64,000 nucleotides of DNA from Planctomycetaceae bacterium. GTDB lineage: Bacteria > Planctomycetota > Planctomycetia > Planctomycetales > Planctomycetaceae. Below are positions 43,780-52,067 of this stretch, one piece after another (the first letter of the stretch is position 1; every line of letters begins with the position of its first letter). The notes beneath the pieces are model-generated. The model saw only the letters and a program-made list of their open reading frames with translations. It was not told the origin of the DNA and ran no database searches. The translations under genes and the position numbers were made by a program. The stretch spans positions 1-64,000 of the forward strand of contig JAKFWA010000084.1 of assembly GCA_021732995.1 (NCBI GenBank), in the 5' to 3' direction.

Positions 43780-45150
43780 TCAGACTTCGGCGCCGGTGAA
43801 GAGGGGTTCAATCACGTCGCCGCGGTTGAGCTGCACGGGGCGACCGAGCCGATCGCGAACGATGGCTTCCGGATCAACGCCCAGCATGTGATAGACCGTC
43901 GCGCCAACGTCGTTCGGCGAGAATGCTCGCGTCGCGGGATAGGCACCGGTGTCGTCCGAGCGGCCAATGACTTGCCCGCCACGCACGCCAGCCCCGGCGA
44001 AGACGCCGAAGAAGCACGGTCCCCAGTGATCGCGGCCGCCTTCCTTGTTGATCTTCGGCGTGCGACCGAATTCGCCCATCATCATGACCAGTGTCGAGTC
44101 CATCATCCCGCGCGCTTCGAGGTCATCCAGCAACGCGGAGACACCCAGATCGAGCGGCGGCAGCAACCGGTCTTTCAATGTCGGGAAGATGGCGCCGTGA
44201 TTGTCGAATGTCTGCACCCGGCCCATATTGACCTGCACGATAGGCACTCCGGCTTCGACCAACCGGCGAGCGATCAGCAACGACTGGCCATTCGTGTTGC
44301 GTCCATAGCGATCACGCACCGTGTCCGGTTCACGCTGCACATCGAAAGCCTGCGCCAGGCGACTCGATGTCAGCATGGAAATGGCCAGCGCCTGATCCTT
44401 CTGCAGTCGCAGCGTCTGAGCGACTTCGCCCATGCGTGTCTGCTGCTGGTTGATCTCGGTGAGCAGCGTTTGACGCTTGGCAAGCTGAGTCACATCCAGC
44501 CCGGGCGCGAGCGACAAGGCATCGACCTTGAAGTCCGATTTGTTGGGGTCGCCCACAATCTGCCACGGATCGAAATTCGGTCCGACGAATCCGGCGTGCT
44601 GACCGGGCCATGTTAACGGTCCTTCACGCAGGAATGTTGGCAGGTTGACTCCCGTCGGCAGGCCATCGCTGCGCGGCTTCAGAAATGCCAGACCGGACGA
44701 GTAGCACGGCCAGTCATCACGCGAAGCCACCTTGTCGAAGAACCCACCCGGCTGCTTCTCGCCGGTGAGCACGTGATGCGTCGACATCAGGTGATTGTTG
44801 TCGTTGTGTGAAAGCGAGCGCACGACCGCGTATTTGTGAGCCCGCGCGGCCAGATGCGGCAGGTGCTCGCAAATCTGGTAGCCGGGAATGGACGTCGCGA
44901 TCGGCTTGAACTGGCCACGAATTTCGTCCGGAGCGTCCAGCTTCATGTCGTAAGTGTCGTGATGGCTGGCCGCGCCAGTCAGAAACACGATCACCATCGA
45001 CTTGGCTTTGCCTGCGGAACCGCCTGAGGTCGGCGCAGCCTGACTCCGACCAGCCAGAACGGACTGCAAGCCGAGTCCCATGAAGCCGGAGTAACCAGCC
45101 TGCAGGACTTGTCGACGCGAGAAGCCAGCGAGATGTTGAGGAGGTCTCAC
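43780..45150 (-). CDS. DUF1501 family protein (second copy)
   Basis: 456 residues. Tat-like start (SRRQVLQAGYSGFMGLGLQSVL), KSMVIVFLTGAASHHDTYD, SLSHNDNNHLMSTHHVLTG, VRDRYGRNTNGQSLLIARRLVEAGVP, LVMMMGEFGRTPKINKEGGRDHWGP and RDRLGRPVQLN. It has the same architecture as the protein at 22448, with clear divergence. No DUF1549/1553 partner gene is next to it. It is probably exported. Confidence 0.9.
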   Translation of the reverse strand: MRPPQHLAGFSRRQVLQAGYSGFMGLGLQSVLAGRSQAAPTSGGSAGKAKSMVIVFLTGAASHHDTYDMKLDAPDEIRGQFKPIATSIPGYQICEHLPHLAARAHKYAVVRSLSHNDNNHLMSTHHVLTGEKQPGGFFDKVASRDDWPCYSSGLAFLKPRSDGLPTGVNLPTFLREGPLTWPGQHAGFVGPNFDPWQIVGDPNKSDFKVDALSLAPGLDVTQLAKRQTLLTEINQQQTRMGEVAQTLRLQKDQALAISMLTSSRLAQAFDVQREPDTVRDRYGRNTNGQSLLIARRLVEAGVPIVQVNMGRVQTFDNHGAIFPTLKDRLLPPLDLGVSALLDDLEARGMMDSTLVMMMGEFGRTPKINKEGGRDHWGPCFFGVFAGAGVRGGQVIGRSDDTGAYPATRAFSPNDVGATVYHMLGVDPEAIVRDRLGRPVQLNRGDVIEPLFTGAEV

Positions 45151-45366
45151 GGGGCTATGTTCCTTGCCAAAACCAGACGTCAGCCGACACGCAACACGAA
45201 AGTCCCACTCGTTTTAAGGTCGGCTGGAGCGCAGGGCAATCTGAGCCTCAATTTCCGGCAGGCTTGCCCCCACGGAAAAGATCATCACAACTGCAAACTG
45301 ACTCGTCCGATTCCGCTGACTATCCGCTGGCTGATCCATTCCCGACGAATTCAGAAGGTTTCCGCT

Positions 45367-46197
45367 ATGAACTTGCTGCGAGTAACCACCACCCGCCTTG
45401 CATTCCTCACCATGCTCTTCAATTTGTCGCTGGCAGAGCTACATGCCGCCGACACCAAAGGCACTCCTGAAGAGCGAACGGCCAAGGTTCGGGCTGACTT
45501 GAAGAACGCCGATGCCGCCGTTCGGCAGGCGGCGATTGGGTCGCTTGTGCATTCCGATATCTCGCCCAAACTGCTGGACGAGATGCGTGGGGCTCTGACC
45601 GACGGTGATGGAACCGTGCGATCCACGGCCGCTACGGCGATTGGCAATCTGGGAGCCGACGCTGTCACTGCAATTCCTCAACTGGCTGGTCAACTGAAAG
45701 CCGACCCGGTCAAGGAAGCTCGTGAAACCGCCGCACGTGCCCTGGGCCGCATCGGTAAGGCTGCTCCCAAGTCGCGAGAGCAACTGCTGCCCGCGCTGCA
45801 AACAGCCAGTCGCGAAGACAAAGACCCAGTCACGCGCGTCGTCGCGTTAGGAGCACTGGCCATGATCGACCAGGAGTTGCCTGAGCAAGTCAAAAATCTG
45901 CGCAAGTACCTGCATCACGAGGACGCACTGGTGCGAATGAAGTCATCGCACGCACTGGGCATGATCGGCCTACCCGCGAAGGAAGCGGCTCCTGAGATCG
46001 TCGAAGTGTTGAAACGCGAGACGGACCATCACCGACGCGGCTATGTGGCTCGCGCACTCGGCAACACCGGCGATCCCGCTTCACTCCCCGCGCTCGAAGA
46101 AGCCTTGAAGGCCGAGACCGATGCGGGTGCTCAAGGTGAAATGCGAGGGGCGATCAGCCGCCTGAAAGCCATCTCCGCTGACAAACCAAAGTCGTAA
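45367..46197 (+). CDS. Secreted HEAT-repeat protein
   Basis: 276 residues from the ATG at 45367 (signal peptide MNLLRVTTTRLAFLTMLFNLSLAELHA). Six or so HEAT/PBS-lyase-type helical repeats follow: KNADAAVRQAAIGSLVHSD, GDGTVRSTAATAIGNLGADA, VKEARETAARALGRIGKAA, DALVRMKSSHALGMIGLPA and HRRGYVARALGNTGDPAS. These solenoids bind proteins. A cytoplasmic phycobilin-lyase role is excluded by the signal peptide. The longer frame upstream is not used. Confidence 0.85.
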   Translation: MNLLRVTTTRLAFLTMLFNLSLAELHAADTKGTPEERTAKVRADLKNADAAVRQAAIGSLVHSDISPKLLDEMRGALTDGDGTVRSTAATAIGNLGADAVTAIPQLAGQLKADPVKEARETAARALGRIGKAAPKSREQLLPALQTASREDKDPVTRVVALGALAMIDQELPEQVKNLRKYLHHEDALVRMKSSHALGMIGLPAKEAAPEIVEVLKRETDHHRRGYVARALGNTGDPASLPALEEALKAETDAGAQGEMRGAISRLKAISADKPKS

Positions 46198-46214
46198 CCG
46201 GCAATGAGGCGCGG

Positions 46215-46628
46215 CTACCTGGCGTCGCCCGAATCGTCTGCTAACTCCGCAGAGCCATCTGCAATCGGGGATGCTGGGCTCTCGGCGGGATTCTCAATCG
46301 GGAGCGTGGGCATCGGCGGGGATTCGGATTTCCGTTGCCGCTGGTATTGAGCGAACAATTCCGCCGCGAGTCCTCCGCCGCGCGACTGCGTCATCTGCTG
46401 AATCAGCAGTTCGTCCAACTGCGACTGAAAGATCTTCTCGGTCTGACCGCCGTTCATGTACGCGTTCTTGCCGGTGCCAGCTCGCATGGCTTTGAAGAGC
46501 TGGCGATAGAACGTGTCACCGACGAATTCGGTAAACTTCTGCTTGAGCGCCTCTTCCTTGGGATCGAGTTTTGAGGCCGGGCTGATCGGGATGTTCGACG
46601 AGACGTTGGACTTGATCGCGTCGGTCAT
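46215..46628 (-). CDS. FlgJ-type rod-binding protein
   Basis: 137 residues from the ATG at 46628 (MTDAIKSNVSSNIPISPAS). The family block is clear: LKQKFTEFVGDTFYRQLFKAMRAGTGKNAYMNGGQTEKIFQSQLDE split over residues 25-70, then LLIQQMTQSRGGGLAAELFAQY. This is the rod-cap domain of flagellar FlgJ without the muramidase domain, as in many non-enterobacteria. It implies that the organism builds a flagellum, though no other flagellar gene is in the window. A Pro/Ser/Asp-rich tail follows. Confidence 0.87.
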   Translation of the reverse strand: MTDAIKSNVSSNIPISPASKLDPKEEALKQKFTEFVGDTFYRQLFKAMRAGTGKNAYMNGGQTEKIFQSQLDELLIQQMTQSRGGGLAAELFAQYQRQRKSESPPMPTLPIENPAESPASPIADGSAELADDSGDAR

Positions 46629-47128
46629 GATTCGCTCCTTCGATTCACTGTGCTCACGATTTTGAGCGTAGAATGCTGGCGGCATAGCAGTTTGTGGCGC
46701 ACAGGTCAGCGCGATTTTGTGATCGTTCGAGTGCTCGCTGCGCAGGACTTTTGCGGATAGCCACAACATGCAGTGGTTTGAGAGAGACTCACCACAATAT
46801 CGAAGAATTTCTTTACAGACTGTTTCACCTGGCTACTATCCCGCCGCGTTGAAGGTCAGGGAGTTGCTAATGGATGTTAGCAAGACTTTCAGCAGTACTT
46901 TTCAGCTCGATCCGTGAGCGAAACTCGCCGGGTTCAGAGCATTCGAAACCGAAGGATTGGTTTCTCGAGACTGTCAGGGAGGGCGCATTCATCGCGGCTT
47001 TTGGTGCGGTGAATTGAACTCATTCCTGTCGGCTTGCTGACGCCGATGATTCATGCGAATGCAATGTTGCGGCAGCTCATTGGATCGACCGTTCGCCAAC
47101 GGTGGCTAATTCCAAGGAAGGGAAACGC
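46629..47128. other. 500-base divergent spacer
   Basis: Between the rod-binding gene and the amidotransferase-like gene. The sequence is more A/T-rich in the middle. I see no supported gene, only short frames with no ribosome site, and no strong hairpin. Confidence 0.4.
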
Positions 47129-47974
47129 ATGGCAAAGTCTCAGATGACCAAGAAGCCCATCATCGGAATCAACGGCGACTACCGCCCAGCTCGTCAGGAA
47201 GCTGGAGCACTGAGCTGGTTCAACTCAGGCTACTACGATTGCGTCATGAACGCCAAGATCGAAACCGCTGGCAACAACAAGGCTCGTCCCTGCCCCGGTG
47301 GTATCCCGATGCTGATTCCACCGCTGAACGATGATGCTGACATCGAAGCGGTGCTGGGCATGGTTGATGGCCTGGTGCTGGGCGGTTGCCATCTGGACTT
47401 GGACATCGAACGCATGGGTCATGATCCGCACCCGGCCGCTCGCTACATGCCCGATCGTCGCGAGAACTTTGATCGCAAGCTCTGCAAGGCGGCCGTTGAC
47501 CGCAAGATTCCGATTCTGGCCATCGGCTCGGGCATGCAACTGCTCAATGTGATGTGCGGCGGCACGATCCATCGTCATATCCCGGAAGACATTCAGAAGC
47601 CACTGCAGCACCGCGATCCGGTCGAAGTGAACCTGCGGCACATCATCGAAATCGAAGAAGGCACGTTGATGTTCGACATCTACGGACCGGGCGAAATTCG
47701 CGTGAACAGCCAGCATCACATGGCTGTGGATCAGGTTGCCAAGCCGTTCCGCGTAGCGGCTCGCTGCCCGGACGGAGTCGTCGAAGCTTTCGAATCCATC
47801 GACGAAGACTGGTTCTGTGTCGGCGTGCAGTGGCACCCGGAAGCGAACACGGCGTCACGTCTCGACATGCAGGTCTTTGAGGCGTTTGTGCAAGCCTGCG
47901 AGGATAAGCGTCGCGGGATGCGGTTTGTACTGCCGTTCCCGAAGTCGGCGTCCCAACAGCGGGCAGCCGCTTAG
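47129..47974 (+). CDS. Class I glutamine amidotransferase-like protein lacking the nucleophile Cys
   Basis: 281 residues from the ATG at 47129, with AAGGAAGGG upstream. Peptidase C26 / gamma-glutamyl-GABA hydrolase (PuuD) family: KPIIGINGDYR, GGIPMLIPPLNDD, LVLGGCHLDL, the nucleophile elbow ILAIGSGMQLLNVMCGGTIHRH, and VGVQWHPE with His236 and Glu238. The elbow normally reads GICRGMQ; here it reads AIGSGMQ, so Gly133 replaces the nucleophile Cys and Ser134 the Arg. The rest of the fold is well kept. It may have lost hydrolase activity. Confidence 0.9.
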   Translation: MAKSQMTKKPIIGINGDYRPARQEAGALSWFNSGYYDCVMNAKIETAGNNKARPCPGGIPMLIPPLNDDADIEAVLGMVDGLVLGGCHLDLDIERMGHDPHPAARYMPDRRENFDRKLCKAAVDRKIPILAIGSGMQLLNVMCGGTIHRHIPEDIQKPLQHRDPVEVNLRHIIEIEEGTLMFDIYGPGEIRVNSQHHMAVDQVAKPFRVAARCPDGVVEAFESIDEDWFCVGVQWHPEANTASRLDMQVFEAFVQACEDKRRGMRFVLPFPKSASQQRAAA

Positions 47975-48082
47975 TTCTCTAAATTTCCCATTTATCCTTG
48001 GAGGACCGCCCAGCAAACGTTTAACTCACCGCGTAACGAGCACGTTGTTTGTTCCCCCTATCTTGAAACAAGGAACCTCGAG

Positions 48083-48424
48083 ATGCTACGTGGACTCATT
48101 GCGTTGTTGGCGGGTTTTGCGCTGTTGGGCGGCGCGGCAGAAGCTAGAGATAACTGCTGCAAGCCAATCAAGTACAAGAAGGTGAAGTACAGCAGCTGTT
48201 GCCAGCAGCAGTACATTCAGCCGGTTTGCCATCAAGTGGCGACCTGCCAGCCGACTTGTCAGACGAGCTGCCAGCCAGCTTGCCAAGTTGCTCCAGGTAC
48301 CGCAGGTGCTCATCCGCAGGCGGTTCAGGAGTTGCCACCACCACCGCAGGAAGGTGCAGCACCCGCTCCAGCGCCTGCTGCTCCCAAGGCTCCACCGCCA
48401 CCAGCAGGTGAGGCTGCCAAGTAG
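48083..48424 (+). CDS. Small Cys/Gln-rich secreted protein
   Basis: 113 residues with a signal peptide (MLRGLIALLAGFALLGGAAEA) and AAGGAA before the ATG. The mature start is Cys-rich: DNCCKPIKYKKVKYSSCC, then VCHQVATCQPTCQTSCQPACQ, a degenerate CQP(T/A)CQ repeat. The C-terminus is Pro/Ala-rich (PAPAPAAPKAPPPPAGEAAK). Composition resembles the Cys-rich protein at 31288. It may be an envelope component; function unknown. Confidence 0.75.
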   Translation: MLRGLIALLAGFALLGGAAEARDNCCKPIKYKKVKYSSCCQQQYIQPVCHQVATCQPTCQTSCQPACQVAPGTAGAHPQAVQELPPPPQEGAAPAPAPAAPKAPPPPAGEAAK

Positions 48425-48426
48425 GC

Positions 48427-49308
48427 TTAGCGCCTCAGCGCTCTTGATGATCCGGCCGTGTCGAGTGTCAGCATTCGCACGGCCGGTTCAATCCAGCCGC
48501 TTTCCCAGACATGCTTGCGTTGCGGACCATCCACATAGAGATGAGGCACCTGCAATGCCAATAGCTGCTGTTCGAAGTTTTCGTGCTCCGCGCGGAAATT
48601 GCCGAAGCCGATGTGCATCAATCGCGGCGTGCCCTTCAGTTCCTCGGCACGGCTCTTGATGAGTTCCGTCAATTGATAGCAGCGAAAGTTTTCCGCCGGG
48701 CCGAAGATCGGTCCCGATCCGTATTTGCCGGGCTCACTGAGCGCCAGCGGTGCGTCCCAGGCGATTGCTTTTCCGAAGACGGTCGGGTTTCTGAGCAACA
48801 GTGAGAAAGCTCCCCAGCCGGATTTACTGAAACCCAGCAGCAGTCGATCTTCGCAGCGACCTGTCGTCGGGTATTGAGCATCCACCAGCGGAACCACATC
48901 GCGGAGCAAGTAGCTCTCCTGCTGGATGGTTTTGTCAGAGGGGTGATCCGCGTACCATGGCAGATGGCTGAAAGTCGGTGCGACGCAGAGCAATCTGTGT
49001 TTGCTGTGCAGGCCGAGCCGGTGGATTTCCGCCAACCCATCGCCAAACCGGTGCTCACGACCAGCTTCCACGGGCAGGACATAGAGCACTCGCAGCTTAT
49101 CCGTCGAGTTGATCCCTTCAGGGACCAGCACTCGCACCTGCGTCTCGCCCGCCTGACGGGGTGACTTGAGGCGATGCACGATTTCGCCGTTCGCCTGTTT
49201 CTCACCGGGTGTCGCTGACAGATCGCCAGCGCTCGTCGACAGCGAAGCCAGCCCCATAATCACACCAAGTAACACCTTGAGGGGCAAGAAATTCCGACGA
49301 ATTAGCAT
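48427..49308 (-). CDS. Secreted alpha/beta hydrolase (esterase-like)
   Basis: 293 residues from the ATG at 49308 (signal peptide MLIRRNFLPLKVLLGVIMGLASLSTSAG). Esterase features are LRVLYVLPVEAGREHRFGD, VVPLVDAQYPTTGRCEDRLLLGFSKSGWGAFSLLLRNP with the GFSKSG nucleophile elbow, and KHVWESGW near the end supplying the His. The fold resembles the esterase D/feruloyl-esterase group of putative esterases. The substrate is unknown. It ends 2 bases from the convergent Cys-rich gene. Confidence 0.8.
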   Translation of the reverse strand: MLIRRNFLPLKVLLGVIMGLASLSTSAGDLSATPGEKQANGEIVHRLKSPRQAGETQVRVLVPEGINSTDKLRVLYVLPVEAGREHRFGDGLAEIHRLGLHSKHRLLCVAPTFSHLPWYADHPSDKTIQQESYLLRDVVPLVDAQYPTTGRCEDRLLLGFSKSGWGAFSLLLRNPTVFGKAIAWDAPLALSEPGKYGSGPIFGPAENFRCYQLTELIKSRAEELKGTPRLMHIGFGNFRAEHENFEQQLLALQVPHLYVDGPQRKHVWESGWIEPAVRMLTLDTAGSSRALRR

Positions 49309-49545
49309 GAATGTCAGCTCTCTCACATTCGCGAGTCTTTTACTGCGGCCGTCAGAGGCACAGCCCGTTACTGGCCTGATCCACGTTGGATTCAGACCAT
49401 AGGCTGCGCAAGGTCTTCGGGGAACCGTAATGCTTCTGAGCCGCGAGTTGATGGCCACGCGGAGTGACAGACGCACGAGGGCTCGGCTTCGTTTCGACAA
49501 ACAGGGGCGATCGGACTCGATGTCAGGAAAAACCTGATCCGGCGA

Positions 49546-51738
49546 CTACATCCGCTGCAATTCTGCGGTCAGAACGAGTTCCTCATCGTCCACGACGACA
49601 GGAATCGATGTCAGCTTGCCGCGCTGAGCCCAGAACTTCGGAATGGCGTGCAGGCACGCAACCATCCACCTGAGTTCATCCAGATCAACAGGCCGAGGCC
49701 CCTCTTCGCCGTTGATGGCGATGACGCCTGGCCACGCTTCGTCAGCCGCGACGGGCCAGCCGAACTGCTCGGCCGCTGCAACGTCCGCCGGTGAGACCAC
49801 GAACTTCTCATCCAGATTGAGCGACAGTCCCCGCAATTCGCCGCTGCGGTCTTCGCCTTGATCGCCGCTCAGCAGCGAACGCACAACTTCTTCGTCCTTG
49901 AGCAGCATCATGCCGAGTCCGGTGCCACGCTGGCCCATGACCAGACAGAACCAGGGCTCGTCCGTCAGTTCCGGGCACGACAGCCTCACGACTTCATCGG
50001 GACTGACCCGAGCCCACGTGCCGTCGCGGTAGAACAGCACCGTACCTTCATAGAGTTGCTCAACCAGGTCCAGGCTGACGCCTTCAATTTCAGTGAGGCC
50101 GGGTTGCACGTCACCCATCATCTTGTGCGTGATCGATTCGCAGATGGCGTCGTAGGTCGGCAGGTCGCCAGTTTCGATATTGATGCCCGCACTGCGCAGC
50201 CACGAGGCAATCATCACACGATTATCCGCCGTGCGCACTCGCACCACGCCGGGCCGCAACGGATCGCCCCCCATCGGTCGCAGGATGGCCGAGCGTAGAG
50301 TGAGGACCAGATCATCGATCTGCGGCTCGTGCTGAGTCACGTGCGTCGCGATCACTTCTTCGCGATCGGGATTGACGATGGTGATGGTCCACGGCTGAAT
50401 CGGAGCGCCCGCCTCATCTTCCGTCCAGATGCCGAATTGAGCCCAGTCCATCTCCCAGACAACATCCGCGATGAATTCGATGTCCGTCACCGGAGTGTCC
50501 GGCAGCGGCTCAAGTTCTCGATTGAAGCTGGTGTTGATCTCATCAGCCCGTTCGGAAAGTTGAACCTTGATTCCCAGCGGCTTGAGCAGGTCCGTCACGC
50601 CTTCCACCAGTTTGCCGCTGGTCAGTTCAATCAGTCCCGGGCGACGCGGATTGCCGTCCACCGGCTCCTGCATGATCTTGAAGAGGTCCGCGACGACGTC
50701 CAAGAAGTCAGGTTCCTCGCCGAACGAGGACATGCCCATCGGCTCGCCCGCTTCGACGTTGGCTACCATCATGCCCCACATCGCCTGACTGCCCAGCGCC
50801 CGCACGTCCGCCAGCCAGGTTTCCTCGGTTTCCTGCGGCAACTTCTTGACCTTGGACTTCGATTGTCGAATGACGTCGCGCGGGTCTTCGCGTTCCTCCA
50901 CGGGTTCGTCGAAGAGCGTTTCATCTTCCTTGCGAAGTCGCGCGGCGTTGGCCTTGAGCCAGGTGATCGCTCCCGGAGTTCCGCGCCATGACGGCAGAAT
51001 TGAACGCGCGAATGACCGTGCGGCCGATTCGTCGTCCTCGTCGTCGAAGGATTCCTCGTCGTCCTGCTCAATCGGATTCGCCTGACCGATCAGGTACTTC
51101 ACAGCCTCCGGCCCGGTTGTGATGGCTTCCTCGATCAAGCCCTGCGAGTAATCGTTTTCACCCTCGCGATGGAACGCCGCGAGGGCCTGCATGTAGAGAG
51201 TTTCCACAGCGATGTCGTCGGTGTACGCGCCGAGCAATTCTTCAAGTTCACCCCAGCGGCGCAAGCTGGCCAGACGCTGCATCAGTTGGAAGCGATAGCC
51301 GGCTCCATCATCAGGATCGAGCTGCAGAATGTCGCGCAGTTGCTGCAACATCTCATCGGTGCGTCCGAGTTCCTCCAACACAGTGCTACGCAGCCGCAGC
51401 GTTTGCAAATAGCGGTCGGGTTCGGGCTCGTTCCAATCGAGGCCGGCCAACTGGCAACCGAATCTCTGTTGCTGCAGGTCAATGACGGCATCGATCAGAC
51501 GCAGTGATTCCTCTGAAGACTCGACGACTTCCGCGAGCTTAAGGTGCGCCTCGATGTGGTCCGGGCAGACATCCAGCGCTTTGCGATACTCCAGCACCTG
51601 CCACGCCTCCGGAAGCAACTCGGCTTCGGCCACAAGGCGGTCGGCCTGCTTCCGTGCCTGAGCCGCGGATGGCTTCGCAGACTTGGAGGTCGCCTTCTTG
51701 GCTGCTGATTTCTTGCCCGCACTCTTGCGCTTAGCCAT
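49546..51738 (-). CDS. Large protein with Lys-rich N-terminus and TPR-like region, unknown
   Basis: 730 residues from the ATG at 51738. Residues 1-45 are a Lys/Ala/Ser tail (KRKSAGKKSAAKKATSKSAKP) like those of histone H1-type proteins. Residues ~50-200 resemble TPR helices (EYRKALDVCPDHIEAHLKLAEVVESSEE, LQQLRDILQLDPDDG). An acidic stretch (EQDDEESFDDEDDES) follows. The rest is alpha/beta with no motif I know (WTITIVNPDREEVIATHV, PWFCLVMGQRGTGLGMMLLKDEE). No membrane helix is seen. The strongly basic tail could bind nucleic acid (inference). Confidence 0.78.
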   Translation of the reverse strand: MAKRKSAGKKSAAKKATSKSAKPSAAQARKQADRLVAEAELLPEAWQVLEYRKALDVCPDHIEAHLKLAEVVESSEESLRLIDAVIDLQQQRFGCQLAGLDWNEPEPDRYLQTLRLRSTVLEELGRTDEMLQQLRDILQLDPDDGAGYRFQLMQRLASLRRWGELEELLGAYTDDIAVETLYMQALAAFHREGENDYSQGLIEEAITTGPEAVKYLIGQANPIEQDDEESFDDEDDESAARSFARSILPSWRGTPGAITWLKANAARLRKEDETLFDEPVEEREDPRDVIRQSKSKVKKLPQETEETWLADVRALGSQAMWGMMVANVEAGEPMGMSSFGEEPDFLDVVADLFKIMQEPVDGNPRRPGLIELTSGKLVEGVTDLLKPLGIKVQLSERADEINTSFNRELEPLPDTPVTDIEFIADVVWEMDWAQFGIWTEDEAGAPIQPWTITIVNPDREEVIATHVTQHEPQIDDLVLTLRSAILRPMGGDPLRPGVVRVRTADNRVMIASWLRSAGINIETGDLPTYDAICESITHKMMGDVQPGLTEIEGVSLDLVEQLYEGTVLFYRDGTWARVSPDEVVRLSCPELTDEPWFCLVMGQRGTGLGMMLLKDEEVVRSLLSGDQGEDRSGELRGLSLNLDEKFVVSPADVAAAEQFGWPVAADEAWPGVIAINGEEGPRPVDLDELRWMVACLHAIPKFWAQRGKLTSIPVVVDDEELVLTAELQRM

Positions 51739-52067
51739 TCGCGTTCCCGGCCCGACACCTTGTCCGATCACCTCAACGTAACCGGCACCCGATGTTCACG
51801 TCCCCGATTTCATGTTCACGTTCAGAAAGTCGAGCATCATAGCCGATCCGGCTGACTTTACGTCGCTTTCTGGCGGATTGAAGGGGCAAGTCTCAAAGAT
51901 GAGCAGAACCCGCCGCCCGGCACGACCATCGACTCTAGGGGATTGAGACACGACGGTGTCGAATAGATTCGGGGCCGAACGCAGACTTCTGGCGTTTTCG
52001 AACTGCGACCTGCCCCTCTTTGCGGCAAGCGCCATCGCCATGACACCAGTTGTTCATGAAAGGGACG
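51739..52067. other. 329-base spacer, nothing recognised
   Basis: Between two minus-strand genes. I see short frames only, no hairpin with a T-run and no family repeat. It probably includes the end of the beta-helix transcript and the promoter of the unknown gene. Confidence 0.4.
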
